A stretch of DNA of 64,000 bases. Source: Flagellimonas eckloniae. Its GTDB lineage: Bacteria > Bacteroidota > Bacteroidia > Flavobacteriales > Flavobacteriaceae. The notes beneath the pieces were generated by a model. The model saw only the letters and a list, made by a program, of their open reading frames with translations. It did not search any database and was not told the DNA's origin. The DNA lies in NCBI RefSeq assembly GCF_001413955.1, contig NZ_LCTZ01000002.1, positions 434,001 through 498,000 of the forward strand, written 5' to 3'. The position numbers and the translations under genes were made by a program. Shown here one piece after another: positions 8,617 through 17,543 of this stretch (position 1 is its first letter; every line of letters starts with the position of its first letter).

Positions 8617-9294
8617 ATGCCCGATAATAAAATTCATATATACCTTATGCCCGGGATGGCTGCCAATCCTTCCATATTTGATGGTATAAAGCTGGATAGC
8701 AACACCTTTATAATGCATAAATTGGAATGGGTTACCCCTGAAAAGGGAATGACATTTTCTGAATATGCCCAAAAAATGTGCAGTAATCTCTCTCATGAAA
8801 ACCCAGTATTATTGGGAGTATCATTCGGAGGAATGCTAGTACAGGAGATGGCCAAGTATATAAAAACAAAAAAGATAATAGGCGTTTCTTGTGTAAAGAG
8901 CCACACAGAACTGCCAAAAAAAATGCTGTTTGCAAAGTACACCAAAGCACATAAACTACTCCCTACCGGCCTTGTAAACAATGTAGAGCTATTAGCAAAA
9001 TATGCTTTTGGAGAAACAGTGACAAAGCGACTTGAATTGTATGAAAAATACCTTTCCGTTCGGGATAAGCATTATATGGATTGGGCCATAGACAACATTG
9101 TCAACTGGCAACAAAAACATCCTCCAAACAATCTAGTTCATATTCACGGTGAATCGGACCCAGTGTTTCCCATATCGAATATTAAAGGCTGCATCCCAGT
9201 TAAAAATGGTACGCATACCATGATAATACACAGGGCAAGATGGTTTAATGAAAACCTACCTGCAATTATTTTAGAAGAAGGCAGTTCTATATAG
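8617..9294 (+). CDS. Alpha/beta hydrolase
   Basis: A 225-residue cytosolic hydrolase fold. The nucleophile elbow GVSFGGML (about residues 67-74) places the catalytic Ser, the late acid is likely the Asp in GESDPVFP (about 184), and the catalytic His lies in KNGTHTMI (about 200). The family splits esters, amides or related bonds, and the substrate cannot be told. The start ATG at 8617 follows an AT-rich stretch. It is on the plus strand directly before the lytic transglycosylase with a 31-bp gap and may share its transcript. Confidence 0.85.
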   Translation: MPDNKIHIYLMPGMAANPSIFDGIKLDSNTFIMHKLEWVTPEKGMTFSEYAQKMCSNLSHENPVLLGVSFGGMLVQEMAKYIKTKKIIGVSCVKSHTELPKKMLFAKYTKAHKLLPTGLVNNVELLAKYAFGETVTKRLELYEKYLSVRDKHYMDWAIDNIVNWQQKHPPNNLVHIHGESDPVFPISNIKGCIPVKNGTHTMIIHRARWFNENLPAIILEEGSSI

Positions 9295-9325
9295 TATCTT
9301 TATCTAACATTAATATTTGGATAGC

Positions 9326-10282
9326 ATGAAGCACATAAAAAATATCTTGGCAGTAATTGGATTGGTTGTTGTAATAGGAAGTCTTGTCTTTGCCATACAG
9401 GCCGATTCAGCTGCCAAGGAGGAAATAAAGCAAGAGGTTGTGGATAAGAATGTGGCAGATGGCTATCAAATTAGTGCAATTGAAATCCCAAGTGATTTAA
9501 ATTTTGCTGATGAAGCAGTTCCTTTGGAAGATCCAGAAATATTGGAACGTGTAGATCGTGAATTTTTGGTGAACACCTATTGGCAATCCAATGCATTATT
9601 GTTAATGAAGCGAGCCAATAAATATTTCCCTATTATAGAGCCGATTTTGGCAAAAAATGGCATTCCGGATGATTTTAAATATTTGGCCGTAGCTGAAAGC
9701 GGATTGCAAAATGTGGTTTCACCTGCAGGTGCCACAGGATTCTGGCAAATAATGAAAGCCACAGGGAAAGAGTATGGGCTTGAGGTGAATGCCAATGTGG
9801 ATGAACGCTATCACGTGGAAAAGGCAACCCAAGTGGCCTGCGATTACATTAAAAAATGGAAAAACCGTTTCGGCAGTTGGACCTTGACCGCTGCTGCTTA
9901 CAATGCAGGACCCGCAGGCATTCAAAAATATATGGATATCCAAAAGGTTGATGATTACTACGATTTATTATTAGGACAGGAAACAGGACGATATATTTTT
10001 AGGATTATGGCTATAAAAGAAATCATTTCCAATCCGGATAAATATGGTTTTGCTGTTGAAAAAGAAGATTTCTACAACGCAGTGCCCACTTTTTCTGTGG
10101 AAGTGGATACGGCGATTGCAAGTTGGACCGATTTTGCCCATGAATATGAGATTAACTACAAGGTTTTAAAAAGACACAACCCTTGGTTGCGTGAGCCACA
10201 CCTGAACAACAGTTCCCGTAAAAAATATGTTATTGAAATCCCAAACAAAGGATATTATAGAAGTACGAGTGAAGGCAAGTAA
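9326..10282 (+). CDS. Lytic transglycosylase (Slt/MltD-type catalytic domain)
   Basis: The 318-residue product cleaves the MurNAc-GlcNAc bond of peptidoglycan and forms 1,6-anhydroMurNAc. An N-terminal hydrophobic helix (about residues 5-24) exports or anchors it in the periplasm. The SLT domain shows the catalytic Glu in AESGLQNVVSP, then GATGFWQIM and the conserved TAAAYNAGPAGI. No LysM repeats follow, unlike long MltD. ATG at 9326 is preferred to a TTG nine bases upstream, because the TTG lies in an AT-rich promoter-like stretch and ATG directly precedes the signal helix. Confidence 0.9.
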   Translation: MKHIKNILAVIGLVVVIGSLVFAIQADSAAKEEIKQEVVDKNVADGYQISAIEIPSDLNFADEAVPLEDPEILERVDREFLVNTYWQSNALLLMKRANKYFPIIEPILAKNGIPDDFKYLAVAESGLQNVVSPAGATGFWQIMKATGKEYGLEVNANVDERYHVEKATQVACDYIKKWKNRFGSWTLTAAAYNAGPAGIQKYMDIQKVDDYYDLLLGQETGRYIFRIMAIKEIISNPDKYGFAVEKEDFYNAVPTFSVEVDTAIASWTDFAHEYEINYKVLKRHNPWLREPHLNNSSRKKYVIEIPNKGYYRSTSEGK

Positions 10283-10324
10283 GTTTTTTTATCCCAATTT
10301 TGTTTTGGAAATATAATATTTTTA

Positions 10325-10418
10325 GGTTCACGTATCGGTCTCGGCTAATCACTTAAATGGAAATAAAAGTGCACTTTTATTTCCCGTACCAATCATAGCC
10401 ATTGTTAGCAATAGTGCT
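10325..10418. repeat. Imperfect terminal inverted repeat, copy 1 (downstream of DUF1028 gene)
   Basis: On the plus strand this begins ggttcacgtatcggtc and ends gttagcaatagtgct. These ends match, in inverted orientation, the element at 11711-11782 on the other side of the DUF1028 gene (agcattattgctaac and gactgatacgtgaag). The internal parts differ. It contains a perfect palindrome at 10359-10384. Confidence 0.65.
10359..10384. repeat. 26-bp perfect palindrome
   Basis: The half ggaaataaaagtg (10359-10371) is followed at once by its exact reverse complement (10372-10384). It lies between the lytic transglycosylase and DUF1028 stop codons and could act as a bidirectional transcription end or as a cruciform site. 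Confidence 0.75.
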
Positions 10419-10424
10419 TTTCTG

Positions 10425-11660
10425 TTATTTTGCTCTTATACTGTTTAATAAGTTTTCAGCTTCAATATTATCGCTGTCCATTCTCAATGCGGTTTCCAAG
10501 TATTTAATAGCTTTTTCTTGTTCTTTTTCATAAAAATAACTTCTACCAAGTAGGAAGTTCAAATAAGAAGATTCAATTTTCTTCTTAAAAAGTCCTTTTA
10601 TTTCTTTAATTACTTCTAACTCTTGGCCGAGATTACTAAGCATTCCCATAGCAATTTCCCAGTCAGTCACACTAAAAGAATCGGATTGGATTCTTGATTT
10701 CATTTCTGGATTATTACGAAGAAAATAAAACGCAGGAATATTTACTGACCAATTAGGATTTTCGTCAAGTCCTTTTTTTATCCATTTGATTGCTTTTGTT
10801 TCATTTCCCATCGCGATATTCGCACCAGCGATTTTTGAGTACATTCCAGTCCATCCATTCAGCATAGATTCCGCCTCTGTCAATTTTTGTTTAGCCCTTT
10901 CTGAATTTCCTCCACGATGTGCAAAAAGTGCTTGATTTAGACGGATTCTACCATAATGATAGTCCATTAGTGTCTTCAGTTCTTTTATGGGTTCTTTTGA
11001 GTTGTCAACTCTAAGGTCAATTTGATTGTACCATTCGTTATTTGAACCTTTTACGACAACAGCGGCAGATTGCTTACCAGATATTTGTCCACCTGCATTT
11101 TGTCCTGCGATTAAGCTTTTCAAAAGTCGTTCAGCCAATGTTCCTTCCGATTTCTCAAAAGATTTCGACATTTCAGAGAGGACTTCATTTGCAAGTTGGT
11201 TACCAATTACCACATAGTTTCTTCCTAAGATTTGTGCTGCTTTGCCATTCCAGTATTTTAAGGATTTACCTGTAAATGCGAAAACATTACCTTTTGCGTC
11301 AATTCCAGAAATTTGGCGATAATTATTTTCATCATCTTCGTCTTTTGTTTCTACGATTGCCTGCTCAATTGATTTTCCTTCTTTAAGTTTTTCAAGTCCA
11401 TTAACGCCATATTTAGGTTCTGTTTCTGCAATTACCGAAAAAGCACCAACCTCAGGTTCAATGTAAATTGTCGAGTTTCCAACATAAATATTGTTTGTTG
11501 CTACTGCAATTCCCCATTCTTGGGCATCTTCATCATAAGCAAGAATTGAAAAAGTCGAATTAATGTTCTTCTCAGTTAAAAGACTAGGTAAATTTTGTCC
11601 ATAGGTTGCAAAAGCAGAAATGAATAAAATGATTGATAATAGCGTTTTGTGATTTTTCAT
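10425..11660 (-). CDS. Secreted DUF1028 (Ntn-hydrolase-like) protein with TPR tail
   Basis: A 411-residue protein. Residues 1-21 are a signal peptide ending TYGQ. Residues about 35-235 match DUF1028: NSTFSILAYDEDAQEWGIAVATNN, the GKSIEQAI segment, and LIAGQNAGGQISGKQSAAVVV. DUF1028 has an Ntn-hydrolase-like fold and is found alone or fused to peptidoglycan-binding or TPR units. The C-terminal 170 residues hold TPR-like helices (AEKAIKYLETALRMD type). Function is not established. The gene sits alone between related inverted repeats, which suggests it arrived as a unit. AATCAATCAAAAA-type sequence precedes its start. Confidence 0.85.
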   Translation of the reverse strand: MKNHKTLLSIILFISAFATYGQNLPSLLTEKNINSTFSILAYDEDAQEWGIAVATNNIYVGNSTIYIEPEVGAFSVIAETEPKYGVNGLEKLKEGKSIEQAIVETKDEDDENNYRQISGIDAKGNVFAFTGKSLKYWNGKAAQILGRNYVVIGNQLANEVLSEMSKSFEKSEGTLAERLLKSLIAGQNAGGQISGKQSAAVVVKGSNNEWYNQIDLRVDNSKEPIKELKTLMDYHYGRIRLNQALFAHRGGNSERAKQKLTEAESMLNGWTGMYSKIAGANIAMGNETKAIKWIKKGLDENPNWSVNIPAFYFLRNNPEMKSRIQSDSFSVTDWEIAMGMLSNLGQELEVIKEIKGLFKKKIESSYLNFLLGRSYFYEKEQEKAIKYLETALRMDSDNIEAENLLNSIRAK

Positions 11661-11710
11661 TTGATTGATTGTTTTTTGATTGGTTAATATTGATGAATGA
11701 TAATTTTTTT

Positions 11711-11782
11711 AGCATTATTGCTAACGTTAAGCTGAAAATCGTCTATAATGATTATTTAACGACTGATACGTGAAGTTCGGGA
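11711..11782. repeat. Imperfect terminal inverted repeat, copy 2 (upstream of DUF1028 gene)
   Basis: Read on the minus strand it runs from cccgaacttcacgtatcagt to gttagcaataatgct. The same outer motif (cgaacttcacgtat) and inner motif (cttaacgttggcaataa-like) recur upstream of the genes at 49363 and 51096. It faces the copy at 10325-10418. Confidence 0.65.
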
Positions 11783-11886
11783 ATTTAATCGTAAAAATTT
11801 AGGTTAAATCAAAGGGTGTGTCCTTCAATTTTATTGATAATATAGATGAACAAATATAATACGGATGATGTTAGTAACTTAAAGAC

Positions 11887-12402
11887 TTATATCTTCTTCA
11901 TCTGCTGTTGCATCATTTTTATTTGATCCGTGAGCATATTGTTTTTGTCCAGTTTCTTGGCTTCCTGTAACAATTGGGTAGCCTCACGCTTTCTGCGCTT
12001 TTGCATGGAGATGCCTGCAAGGCTTAATTTGGCCATGGCCAAATCATAATCCATGGTCAATCCCAATTTCAAGGCTTTTTTAAAATATTTTTCCGCTTGG
12101 GTGAGGTTTTTTTGGGAGAAAATAATTCCGTGCAGGTAATTATAGTATCCCTGTTGCTTTTTTATTAAAGCAGATTCAGGGTTCTTGATTTTGCTCAACC
12201 ACTTTTGGGTTCCCTCCATATCCTGTTTGCGCATACGAAGGAAGGCCATTAAAATAAGCTCATTTCTAAAATACAGAAAAATAAAAACCGTTGAAAGCAA
12301 AATCAGGGCTATACCGTTGCCAATGTACCCCTCAATAAATTGATAAATGCCGTAAGAGATGATAAGGCCAGCGATGATGAGTTTTATATTTTTGTTGAAC
12401 AT
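11887..12402 (-). CDS. Small membrane-anchored TPR-like protein
   Basis: This 171-residue protein has two N-terminal membrane helices (about residues 7-22 and 28-50), resembling a DUF2892-like hairpin, followed by a soluble helical part. AEKYFKKALKLGLTMDYDLAMAKLSLAGI and EATQLLQEAKKLD are TPR-like helices, so it probably scaffolds a protein contact at the inner membrane face. No enzymatic motif is seen. It is divergent from rpmH and has no obvious operon partner. Confidence 0.75.
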   Translation of the reverse strand: MFNKNIKLIIAGLIISYGIYQFIEGYIGNGIALILLSTVFIFLYFRNELILMAFLRMRKQDMEGTQKWLSKIKNPESALIKKQQGYYNYLHGIIFSQKNLTQAEKYFKKALKLGLTMDYDLAMAKLSLAGISMQKRRKREATQLLQEAKKLDKNNMLTDQIKMMQQQMKKI

Positions 12403-12478
12403 ATTCTGTTGTGATTTTAACTTAAATTGAGAGGAGGCAAAAGTAGTAAAAACTAATTTAAATATTTTCTTTTAGTAC

Positions 12479-12508
12479 TTGTCAAAGTAAAAACTCTTCG
12501 TATATTTG
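12479..12508 (+). promoter_or_regulatory. Promoter of rpmH
   Basis: A TTG (12479-12481), a 19-nt spacer and TATATTTG (12501-12508) match the Bacteroidota consensus. The start site would lie near 12515, leaving a leader of about 45 nt. Confidence 0.7.
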
Positions 12509-12558
12509 CGCCCAGAATTTCAGAAGGTCTTTACGACTTTTTTTATAATCCGTTAGAA

Positions 12559-12717
12559 ATGAAAAGAACATATCAGCCGTCCAAAAGGAAAAGAAGGAAC
12601 AAACATGGTTTTAGAGAGCGCATGGCTACTGCCAATGGCAGAAAGGTTCTTGCGAGAAGGAGAGCAAAGGGAAGAAAAAAACTAACAGTTTCATCAGAAC
12701 CACGTCATAAGAAATAA
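12559..12717 (+). CDS. rpmH: 50S ribosomal protein L34
   Basis: A 52-codon gene encoding the small, very basic L34 protein of the large ribosomal subunit. The start [20 protein letters not shown] and the [16 protein letters not shown] core are diagnostic. The extra C-terminal tail ([10 protein letters not shown]) is common in Flavobacteriia. It has its own promoter and terminator. It is not next to dnaA or rnpA, the usual partners in other phyla, which is normal for this group. Confidence 0.97.
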   Translation: MKRTYQPSKRKRRNKHGFRERMATANGRKVLARRRAKGRKKLTVSSEPRHKK

Positions 12718-12740
12718 TGACTGTAAATAACTTTTTAATA

Positions 12741-12776
12741 AAGGTGCTACTTTTTCAAGTTTAGCACCTTTTTTTT
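12741..12776 (+). terminator. Rho-independent terminator after rpmH
   Basis: The arms aaggtgcta (12741-12749) and tagcacctt (12762-12770) pair perfectly and run into eight T residues. Confidence 0.9.
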
Positions 12777-12819
12777 GACCTAATTTTGAAAAATTTGTAA
12801 ACGAGTAACCCTATTTAGA

Positions 12820-15672
12820 ATGCCAAAAAGAGACGATCTTAAATCCATTTTGATTATTGGTTCTGGCCCTATTATAATCGGCCAGGCATGTGAGTTTGAT
12901 TATTCTGGTTCCCAAGCACTTCGTTCCCTTCGCGAAGATGGAATAGAAACTATCCTAATCAATAGTAATCCTGCCACCATTATGACGGACCCCGTTATGG
13001 CGGACCATATCTATCTTAAACCACTTACCACAAAATCGATTATTGAGATTTTAAAGAATCATCCCAATATAGATGCTGTTTTGCCAACAATGGGAGGGCA
13101 AACCGCCTTGAACCTTTGTATAGAGGCTGATGAAAAGGGAATTTGGGAAGATTTTGATGTTGAGATCATTGGTGTTGATATCGATGCTATCAATATTACC
13201 GAGGATAGGGAGAAATTTAGGGAACTCATGCTTAAAATAGGAGTGGGGATGGCGCCTCAAGCTACTGCCACTTCCTTTTTAAAGGGAAAAGAAATTGCTC
13301 AGGAATTTGGATTTCCATTGGTAATCAGGGCATCGTTTACATTGGGAGGCGCAGGGGCTTCCATTGTGCATGACCCAGAAAAGTTTGATGGCTTGTTAAG
13401 CCATGGGTTGGAAGTATCTCCAATCCACGAAGTAATGATAGACAAGGCCTTAATGGGCTGGAAGGAATACGAATTGGAATTGCTTCGAGATAAAAACGAC
13501 AACGTAGTGATTATCTGTGCCATTGAAAACATGGATCCCATGGGTATTCATACAGGGGATTCCATAACTGTTGCCCCCACAATGACACTTTCAGACCGCA
13601 CATATCAACGCATGCGGGATATGGCCATCCATATGATGCGCAGTATTGGTGATTTTGCAGGAGGTTGTAACGTTCAATTTGCAGTGAGTCCAGATGAAGA
13701 GGAGGAGATTATTGCCATAGAAATAAACCCAAGGGTTTCGCGTTCTTCTGCCTTGGCATCAAAAGCAACGGGATATCCTATTGCAAAGATTGCCGCAAAG
13801 TTGGCAATTGGTTATTCTTTGGACGAACTTGATAATCAAATCACCAAATCCACTTCGGCATTATTTGAGCCTACCTTGGATTACGTAATCGTAAAAATCC
13901 CAAGATGGAATTTTGACAAGTTTGAAGGTTCAGATAGAACCCTGGGACTCCAGATGAAATCTGTAGGCGAAGTGATGGGCATTGGACGTTCTTTTCAAGA
14001 AGCCTTGCACAAAGCCACACAGTCTTTGGAAATCAAACGTAACGGACTTGGAGCCGATGGAAAAGGCTATACGGATTACGAAACTATCATCCAAAAATTA
14101 AAAGTTCCTAGTTGGGACAGGGTTTTTGTCATTTACGATGCCATTCAATTGGGGATTCCATTAAGCCGAATCCATGAAATTACCAAAATTGATATGTGGT
14201 TCTTAAAACAATATGAAGAACTACACTTTTTGGAATTGGAGATTTCAAAATATACCATTGAAAGCCTGCCAAGAGAGCTCATGTTGGAAGCCAAACAAAA
14301 AGGGTTTGCGGACAGGCAGATAGCCCATATGTTGGACTGTTATGAAAGTGAAGTACATACCAAACGTACGTATTCGGGAATCAACAGAGTGTACAAATTG
14401 GTGGATACCTGTGCTGCGGAGTTTAAGGCAATGACTCCATATTATTATTCAACCTTTGAAGAAGAAATTGAAACTACCGATGGCAAACGCTTCGTTGCCA
14501 ATGATAGTGAGGTAACCGATAAGAAGAAAATAGTGGTATTGGGATCTGGTCCCAACAGAATAGGTCAGGGGATAGAATTTGATTATTGCTGTGTGCACGG
14601 TGTTTTGGCAGCTGCCGAGTGTGGATACGAAACTATAATGATCAATTGTAATCCTGAGACGGTTTCAACGGATTTTGACACAGCGGACAAACTCTATTTT
14701 GAACCTGTTTTCTGGGAACATATCTACGATATTATCCTTCATGAAAAACCTGAGGGGGTTATTGTTCAATTAGGTGGTCAGACAGCCTTGAAGCTAGCTG
14801 AAAAATTGGATAAATGGGGCATTAATATTATAGGTACCAGTTTTGAATCCTTGGATTTGGCCGAGGATAGGGGGAGTTTTTCAACATTGCTCAAGGATAA
14901 TGGCATACCTTATCCAAGATTTGGAGTTGCCGAAACCGCGGATGAAGCTCTGGACCTGGCTGATGAACTGAATTTTCCTCTTTTGGTGAGACCGTCCTAT
15001 GTTTTGGGAGGTCAAGGCATGAAGATTGTCATCAACAAAGAAGAATTGGAGGCCCATGTTGTTGATTTACTTCGGAAAATTCCAAATAACAAACTATTGC
15101 TAGATCATTATTTGGATGGTGCCATTGAGGCTGAAGCGGATGCCATTTGTGATGGGGAAGATGTCTATATCATCGGAATTATGGAGCATATTGAACCGTG
15201 CGGAATCCATTCAGGAGATTCCAATGCTACCTTACCTCCATTTAATCTAGGAGAGTTTGTAATGCAACAAATCAAGGACCATACACATAAAATAGCACTC
15301 TCCTTAAATACTGTTGGGTTGATAAATATCCAGTTTGCGGTAAAGGATGATATGGTTTATATCATTGAAGCCAACCCAAGAGCTTCGCGTACGGTACCTT
15401 TTATTGCAAAGGCATACGGAGAACCTTACGTAAACTTTGCAACCAAGGTGATGTTGGGTGAAAAGAAGATCAAGGACTTTGACTTTAAACCAAAGTTGGA
15501 TGGTTACGCCATAAAACAGCCGGTTTTCTCATTCAACAAGTTCCCTAACGTAAATAAAAATCTGGGACCTGAAATGAAGAGTACAGGAGAAAGCATTCTA
15601 TTTATTGATAGTTTAAAAGATGATGAATTCTACAATTTATACTCTCGGAGAAAAATGTATTTGAGCAAGTAA
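12820..15672 (+). CDS. carB: Carbamoyl-phosphate synthase large subunit, form without the MGS regulatory domain
   Basis: The 950-residue subunit makes carbamoyl phosphate from bicarbonate, ammonia and two ATP for pyrimidine and arginine synthesis. Two ATP-grasp halves are visible, each opening with a GSGP motif (IIGSGPIIIGQACEFDYSG near residue 12; VLGSGPNRIGQGIEFDYCC near 574). Both carry GGQTALKL/NL and EINPR/EANPRASR metal-site motifs. The usual 1070-residue enzyme has a C-terminal MGS-like domain binding UMP, IMP and ornithine. Here the protein stops right after the second synthase half, so control by those effectors is probably lost or different. The carA partner is not adjacent. Confidence 0.96.
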   Translation: MPKRDDLKSILIIGSGPIIIGQACEFDYSGSQALRSLREDGIETILINSNPATIMTDPVMADHIYLKPLTTKSIIEILKNHPNIDAVLPTMGGQTALNLCIEADEKGIWEDFDVEIIGVDIDAINITEDREKFRELMLKIGVGMAPQATATSFLKGKEIAQEFGFPLVIRASFTLGGAGASIVHDPEKFDGLLSHGLEVSPIHEVMIDKALMGWKEYELELLRDKNDNVVIICAIENMDPMGIHTGDSITVAPTMTLSDRTYQRMRDMAIHMMRSIGDFAGGCNVQFAVSPDEEEEIIAIEINPRVSRSSALASKATGYPIAKIAAKLAIGYSLDELDNQITKSTSALFEPTLDYVIVKIPRWNFDKFEGSDRTLGLQMKSVGEVMGIGRSFQEALHKATQSLEIKRNGLGADGKGYTDYETIIQKLKVPSWDRVFVIYDAIQLGIPLSRIHEITKIDMWFLKQYEELHFLELEISKYTIESLPRELMLEAKQKGFADRQIAHMLDCYESEVHTKRTYSGINRVYKLVDTCAAEFKAMTPYYYSTFEEEIETTDGKRFVANDSEVTDKKKIVVLGSGPNRIGQGIEFDYCCVHGVLAAAECGYETIMINCNPETVSTDFDTADKLYFEPVFWEHIYDIILHEKPEGVIVQLGGQTALKLAEKLDKWGINIIGTSFESLDLAEDRGSFSTLLKDNGIPYPRFGVAETADEALDLADELNFPLLVRPSYVLGGQGMKIVINKEELEAHVVDLLRKIPNNKLLLDHYLDGAIEAEADAICDGEDVYIIGIMEHIEPCGIHSGDSNATLPPFNLGEFVMQQIKDHTHKIALSLNTVGLINIQFAVKDDMVYIIEANPRASRTVPFIAKAYGEPYVNFATKVMLGEKKIKDFDFKPKLDGYAIKQPVFSFNKFPNVNKNLGPEMKSTGESILFIDSLKDDEFYNLYSRRKMYLSK

Positions 15673-15680
15673 AGTCAATT

Positions 15681-16511
15681 TTATTCTGATACTTGGATGG
15701 CATCACAAGTGCCTACAAAAGGAACACCATTTGTACCAAAGGCATAGGTTATTAGTCCAACATATACATTGTTACCAAAAGTTGGTGCTATACCTGGTAG
15801 ATTCCCAGTTTCGTTGTAGGCTGTCCAATTGTCATCGGTTGTTTCATAATCCAGATTTGGAACTTGCCAGTAAACTGTAATGGTTTGGTCTTCATTACCC
15901 ACAATCCTGATATCTGCCCTTCCATTAGGAACAGTATTGGCACCTATATCATTTACGGATGAGTCACCGTTAACAGTGTTTTTGCCTTCAATTGTAAAAT
16001 GGGTATTTCCCCTATGCCCCACAACTACATGTGCAGAGTTGAAAGAGTCCAAATCTTCTACATGAACCTGAACCCCAGAAAATATATAGAGGGAGCCAGA
16101 TGGCGTGGGTGCTGTCTGTGAATCATCAAGAGTACCGATACCTATGTTTCTAGCAATGAACTCAAAAGGAAAGGTGACCAATTTGGCGTCCAATCTTCCT
16201 TGGTCATCATTAAAATGAAGGGTTTTGTTGTCACTATTATCTGTTAGTTCAGCTCTATATCTGCCATTTTCTCGTGTTACTTCTGGTAAAGCAGCTTCAT
16301 TGTTTATCACAAAATCAACCAAGGGTCCAGTGCCATCAAAACTATCAGTTACAAAAGAGTTGTCAGAAGGGTCTTCTGGATCAGGGTTTGTATCTTCTTG
16401 GGATTCTTCATTGGTATCTTCATCAGCTAAAAAAGGCTCCAAAGAATCCTCAGAACAAGCAAGTACCAAAAACAGAATAATGGAAATAGATAAATAGGCT
16501 ATCCTTTTCAT
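15681..16511 (-). CDS. Predicted lipoprotein with beta-rich domain
   Basis: A 276-residue protein. Residues 1-19 form a lipoprotein signal ending FLVLAC, so Cys19 would be lipidated. An Asp/Glu/Pro-rich linker (about 21-52) follows, then a single domain of about 215 residues with many Gly, Asn, Thr and aromatic residues. It resembles a concanavalin-like or jelly-roll fold (VHVEDLDSFNSAHVVVGHRGNTHF). No catalytic motif is recognised. It may bind glycans at the outer membrane. It is convergent with carB, only 8 bp apart. Confidence 0.65.
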   Translation of the reverse strand: MKRIAYLSISIILFLVLACSEDSLEPFLADEDTNEESQEDTNPDPEDPSDNSFVTDSFDGTGPLVDFVINNEAALPEVTRENGRYRAELTDNSDNKTLHFNDDQGRLDAKLVTFPFEFIARNIGIGTLDDSQTAPTPSGSLYIFSGVQVHVEDLDSFNSAHVVVGHRGNTHFTIEGKNTVNGDSSVNDIGANTVPNGRADIRIVGNEDQTITVYWQVPNLDYETTDDNWTAYNETGNLPGIAPTFGNNVYVGLITYAFGTNGVPFVGTCDAIQVSE

Positions 16512-16664
16512 AAGTAGGTAAATTTCTGATATATAACGAAATAAGAAAGAACCAAGTATACCATTTATCGAAAAGCTCTAGAAAACCTGAAGGGACGTTC
16601 TTTTTTAGAAATACCTCTACAATCCATTGAAATGGGCTCAATGTAACCGTGTTCTTTGCTTAAA

Positions 16665-17498
16665 CTAGCTAATTCTTGGTAACCACATACCCATTGTAGC
16701 TGCAAAAGTGCCCAAGGCTGTAATAGCGGTAAAAATCAATAAGGTTATTGCTGCAAATATTTTAATGCCCATTTGTTTTTGACGTTGTGCCAGAAAATAG
16801 AGTTCCACAATCGCTAAGGGAATCAGGTATTGACCAAATCCAAGAAATACTAGAAAGGGCCCACGAAATGTTTCAGGGTCAAAACCAACAGGGCCTTTAT
16901 TTATAAATAACCAAAACATTAAACCAACCCTAAAAAACCAAACACCTGCCATAACTAAAAACAAGCGAAGTGCCCATTTTCTGTGTGCATCAAACCTACG
17001 TTTAATAGCATTTGTGACCGTCAAATAAGCAAATACCAAAATTAAAACCCCATTTAAACATACGCTGATATCGCCAACAAGACCAGATATGGTTCCTTTA
17101 GTAATAACCATGTAAACCCCACTTAAACTTATCAATACTGCAGCGCCTAAATAGAACCTTCCATTCCATCTATGAAATTTCGGTGCGAACTTTCGTAACT
17201 GTGGAACAAATTGAATTGGGCCACCAGCCATTACAATTACGGCAAATAAAAGATGTATGGCAACAGCAAGGTTGCCCATTGTCTGACCTTCCACATATCC
17301 ATGCGGCAACACTCGGTTCCATCGCATAAAATCACCTTCCATAACAGCTCCTCCGTAAAATGCTGCAACATAAAAAGCAAAGATCCATTGGCCTAATACA
17401 GCAATAATAAACCAGAATTGCACTGAAAAATTTAACAATGACTTAGACCAATGCCTATTGGAAAGGGTAGGGGTTGTTGTTTTTGAATTAGAAATCAT
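16665..17498 (-). CDS. DUF2306 multi-pass membrane protein
   Basis: A 277-residue protein with seven predicted membrane helices, starting near residue 30. The segment AGGPIQFVPQLRKFAPKFHRWNGRFYLGAAV (about 92-122), with its Pro, Arg and His residues, followed by FDAHRKWALR (about 169-178), matches DUF2306, a heme- or quinone-like membrane family of unknown role. It starts a set of minus-strand membrane-protein genes whose leaders share the AATCAAAAAACGAACA-type motif. The neighbouring DUF4386 gene also codes for an uncharacterised membrane protein. Confidence 0.8.
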   Translation of the reverse strand: MISNSKTTTPTLSNRHWSKSLLNFSVQFWFIIAVLGQWIFAFYVAAFYGGAVMEGDFMRWNRVLPHGYVEGQTMGNLAVAIHLLFAVIVMAGGPIQFVPQLRKFAPKFHRWNGRFYLGAAVLISLSGVYMVITKGTISGLVGDISVCLNGVLILVFAYLTVTNAIKRRFDAHRKWALRLFLVMAGVWFFRVGLMFWLFINKGPVGFDPETFRGPFLVFLGFGQYLIPLAIVELYFLAQRQKQMGIKIFAAITLLIFTAITALGTFAATMGMWLPRIS

Positions 17499-17543
17499 GA
17501 CTGTTCGTTTTTTGATTAATTGATGATTGATGATTTTTCAAGG

